Below are positions 4,838-5,959 of a stretch of 5,959 bases of DNA, in pieces. Location: positions 1 to 5,959 of the forward strand of contig JBHJHK010000453.1 of NCBI GenBank assembly GCA_050330975.1, given 5' to 3'. Below the pieces are notes generated by a model. That model made no database searches, was not told the origin of the DNA, and was given only the letters and a program-made list of their open reading frames with translations. Positions within the stretch are counted from its first letter, which is position 1. Each line of letters begins with the position of its first letter. The position numbers and the translations under genes are program-made. The DNA comes from JBHJHK01 sp050330975. GTDB lineage: Bacteria; Pseudomonadota; Gammaproteobacteria; Competibacterales; Competibacteraceae.

Positions 4838-5812
4838 TTAAGCCACCCGATCTCGAGGCTCTCCCCCGGCGAACACGGCATCTAGGTTATCCAGGGCGCG
4901 AAAGCCCATAGCATCCCGGGTCTCTCGGGTGGCGCTGCCGATGTGGGGCAGCAAGAAGGCGTTTTCCAGGGTGCGAAAGGCCGGGTCGATGTGGGGTTCG
5001 TTGTCGTAGACATCGAGCCCCACCGCCGCCAACTTGCCAGAGCGCAGGGCGTCCATGAGCGCCGCCTCATCCACCACGCTCCCCCGGGCGACGTTGACCA
5101 CGATGGCCCCATCGGGGAGTAGGGCGATGCGCTCGGCATTGAGGAGCCCATGGGTCTGGGGCGTCGCCGGGCAGTGGAGGGCCAAAAAATCGCAGTGGGG
5201 CAGCATCTCCTCTAAGACGGGATAGTACACGGCCCCCTGGGCCAGCTCGTCGGGGAGAGGCTTGCGGTTGTGGTAGAGGATCTCCATGTCAAAGCCCCGG
5301 GCCCGGCGGGCGGTCACCTGACCCACCCCGCCCATGCCGACAATGCCAAGGCGCTTGCCAGTGACTTGGGTCCCCACCATAAAACTGGGACTCCAGCTGT
5401 CCCAACCCCCAGAGCGCAGCAGTCGCTCCCCCTCCGAGGCCCGGCGGGCAGCGCCCAAGAGCAACAACATGGCAATCTCGGCGGTGGCGTCCACCAAGAC
5501 ATGGGGCGTATTGGTCACGGCGATGCCCCGGGCCTTGGCGGCGGCCAAGTCGACGTGGTCTACCCCCACGGACACATTGGCGATGATGCGCACCGACGGG
5601 GGCAGCTCGGCGATGACGTCAGCGTTCAAGTGCTCGGTGTGGCAGATCAACAACCCGTCGCAGCCCTGGGCTTTGGCGATGAGCTCCTGCCGGCTATAGA
5701 GGCGGTCCTCGGGGTTGAAGGTCGCCCGATAGTCCCGGGCAACCCGTTCCTCCACCAAAGGGGGGAGTTTGCGGGTCACCAATAGGGCGGGTTTGGCGGT
5801 GGCGGTGCTCAT
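4838..5812 (-). CDS. D-2-hydroxyacid dehydrogenase (glyoxylate/hydroxypyruvate reductase type)
   Basis: The 324-residue product has the length and layout of the D-isomer-specific 2-hydroxyacid dehydrogenases, cytoplasmic NAD(P)H-dependent reductases of 2-oxoacids such as glyoxylate and hydroxypyruvate. The substrate-domain loop is NVSVGVDHVDL at 79-89. The Rossmann motif is GMGGVG at 159-164, followed after the second strand by HNRK (181-184), whose Arg183 favours NADPH. The catalytic set is complete: Arg243 in VNVARGS, Glu272 in DVYDNEP and His290 in LLPHIGSAT. The start is the ATG at 5810-5812, with GGGAG 6 bases before it. The best fit is the GhrB/2-ketogluconate reductase branch, but a related D-hydroxyacid dehydrogenase cannot be excluded, so I give no symbol. 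The stop of the upstream minus-strand gene lies 17 bases before the start, so the two are probably co-transcribed. Confidence 0.92.
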   Translation of the reverse strand: MSTATAKPALLVTRKLPPLVEERVARDYRATFNPEDRLYSRQELIAKAQGCDGLLICHTEHLNADVIAELPPSVRIIANVSVGVDHVDLAAAKARGIAVTNTPHVLVDATAEIAMLLLLGAARRASEGERLLRSGGWDSWSPSFMVGTQVTGKRLGIVGMGGVGQVTARRARGFDMEILYHNRKPLPDELAQGAVYYPVLEEMLPHCDFLALHCPATPQTHGLLNAERIALLPDGAIVVNVARGSVVDEAALMDALRSGKLAAVGLDVYDNEPHIDPAFRTLENAFLLPHIGSATRETRDAMGFRALDNLDAVFAGGEPRDRVA

Positions 5813-5829
5813 GGGCAGCTCCCGGTGGA

Positions 5830-5959
5830 TCAGGGGTTGGGGGGGTCGACGGGTTTATCGAGAACCACAGCGCTGCCCCCCTCGCGAGCCCTGCCCAGGG
5901 AACTGACGTAGTCCACCGCCACCAATAATACCGCCCCACCGATGATGACACACATGGGC
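5830..5959 (-). CDS. C-terminal end of a probable membrane protein (partial)
   Basis: A minus-strand frame enters from the right edge and stops with TGA at 5830-5832, giving 43 visible codons. It reads as a hydrophobic segment (MCVIIGGAVLLVAVDYV), then a polar tail (SSLGRAREGGSAVVLDKPVD and PPNP). This looks like the last transmembrane helix and cytoplasmic tail of an integral membrane protein. The ATG at 5953-5955 could be a start of a tiny protein, but its ribosome binding site region is outside the window, and a longer gene seems more likely. The 17-base spacing to the dehydrogenase start suggests an operon. The family cannot be named. Confidence 0.45.
   Translation of the reverse strand, partial: PMCVIIGGAVLLVAVDYVSSLGRAREGGSAVVLDKPVDPPNP

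Noticed and set aside
5270..5785. A 171-codon plus-strand frame opposite the hydroxyacid dehydrogenase gene.
   Set aside because: It is the mirror of a complete enzyme gene and reads as low-complexity Gly/His/Pro-rich sequence.

Overview
The window looks like chromosomal DNA from a GC-rich proteobacterium. A gammaproteobacterium is my best guess, from the style of the TreS, patatin-lipoprotein and GhrB-type proteins; no rRNA or other taxonomic marker is present. Coding density is ordinary at both ends. The middle is looser, with an AT-richer gap, short repeats and at least one decayed gene piece.

Layout. (1) Positions 1-651, minus strand: the first 64 codons of a trehalose synthase (treS), running off the left edge, preceded 18 bases upstream by a 146-residue helical protein of unknown function. 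The two look like one operon with a good sigma70-type promoter at 721-749. (2) Positions 837-1532, plus strand: a short-chain dehydrogenase/reductase (SDR), divergent from the treS operon, whose usual catalytic Tyr is Phe. (3) Positions 1536-1673, minus strand: a short remnant resembling one C-terminal repeat of DNA gyrase subunit A. (4) Positions 1889-3244, minus strand: a patatin-like phospholipase lipoprotein with an unusual C-terminal tail. (5) Positions 3245-3401: a spacer with two families of short direct repeats. (6) Positions 3402-3671, minus strand: an 89-residue two-helix membrane protein. (7) Positions 3672-4193: an AT-richer gap without a convincing gene. (8) Positions 4194-4463, plus strand: a possible 89-codon gene with a good ribosome binding site. 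It ends at an amber codon, after which the frame stays open to 4697, so it may be decayed. (9) Positions 4464-4837: GC- and G-rich sequence without a gene, containing a G-quadruplex-type motif. (10) Positions 4838-5812, minus strand: a complete D-2-hydroxyacid dehydrogenase of the glyoxylate/hydroxypyruvate reductase type, preceded 17 bases upstream by the tail of a probable membrane protein that enters from the right edge.

The genes do not form one pathway. TreS belongs to trehalose/maltose/glycogen metabolism, the hydroxyacid dehydrogenase to glyoxylate or hydroxypyruvate reduction, and the patatin lipoprotein to lipid hydrolysis at the cell envelope. I found no CRISPR array, tRNA, rRNA, intact insertion sequence or defence system. 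The parts most worth a second look are the decayed stretch at about 1536-1890 and the CTAG-rich stretch at about 3780-4700. I do not see strong evidence for a new biological system.
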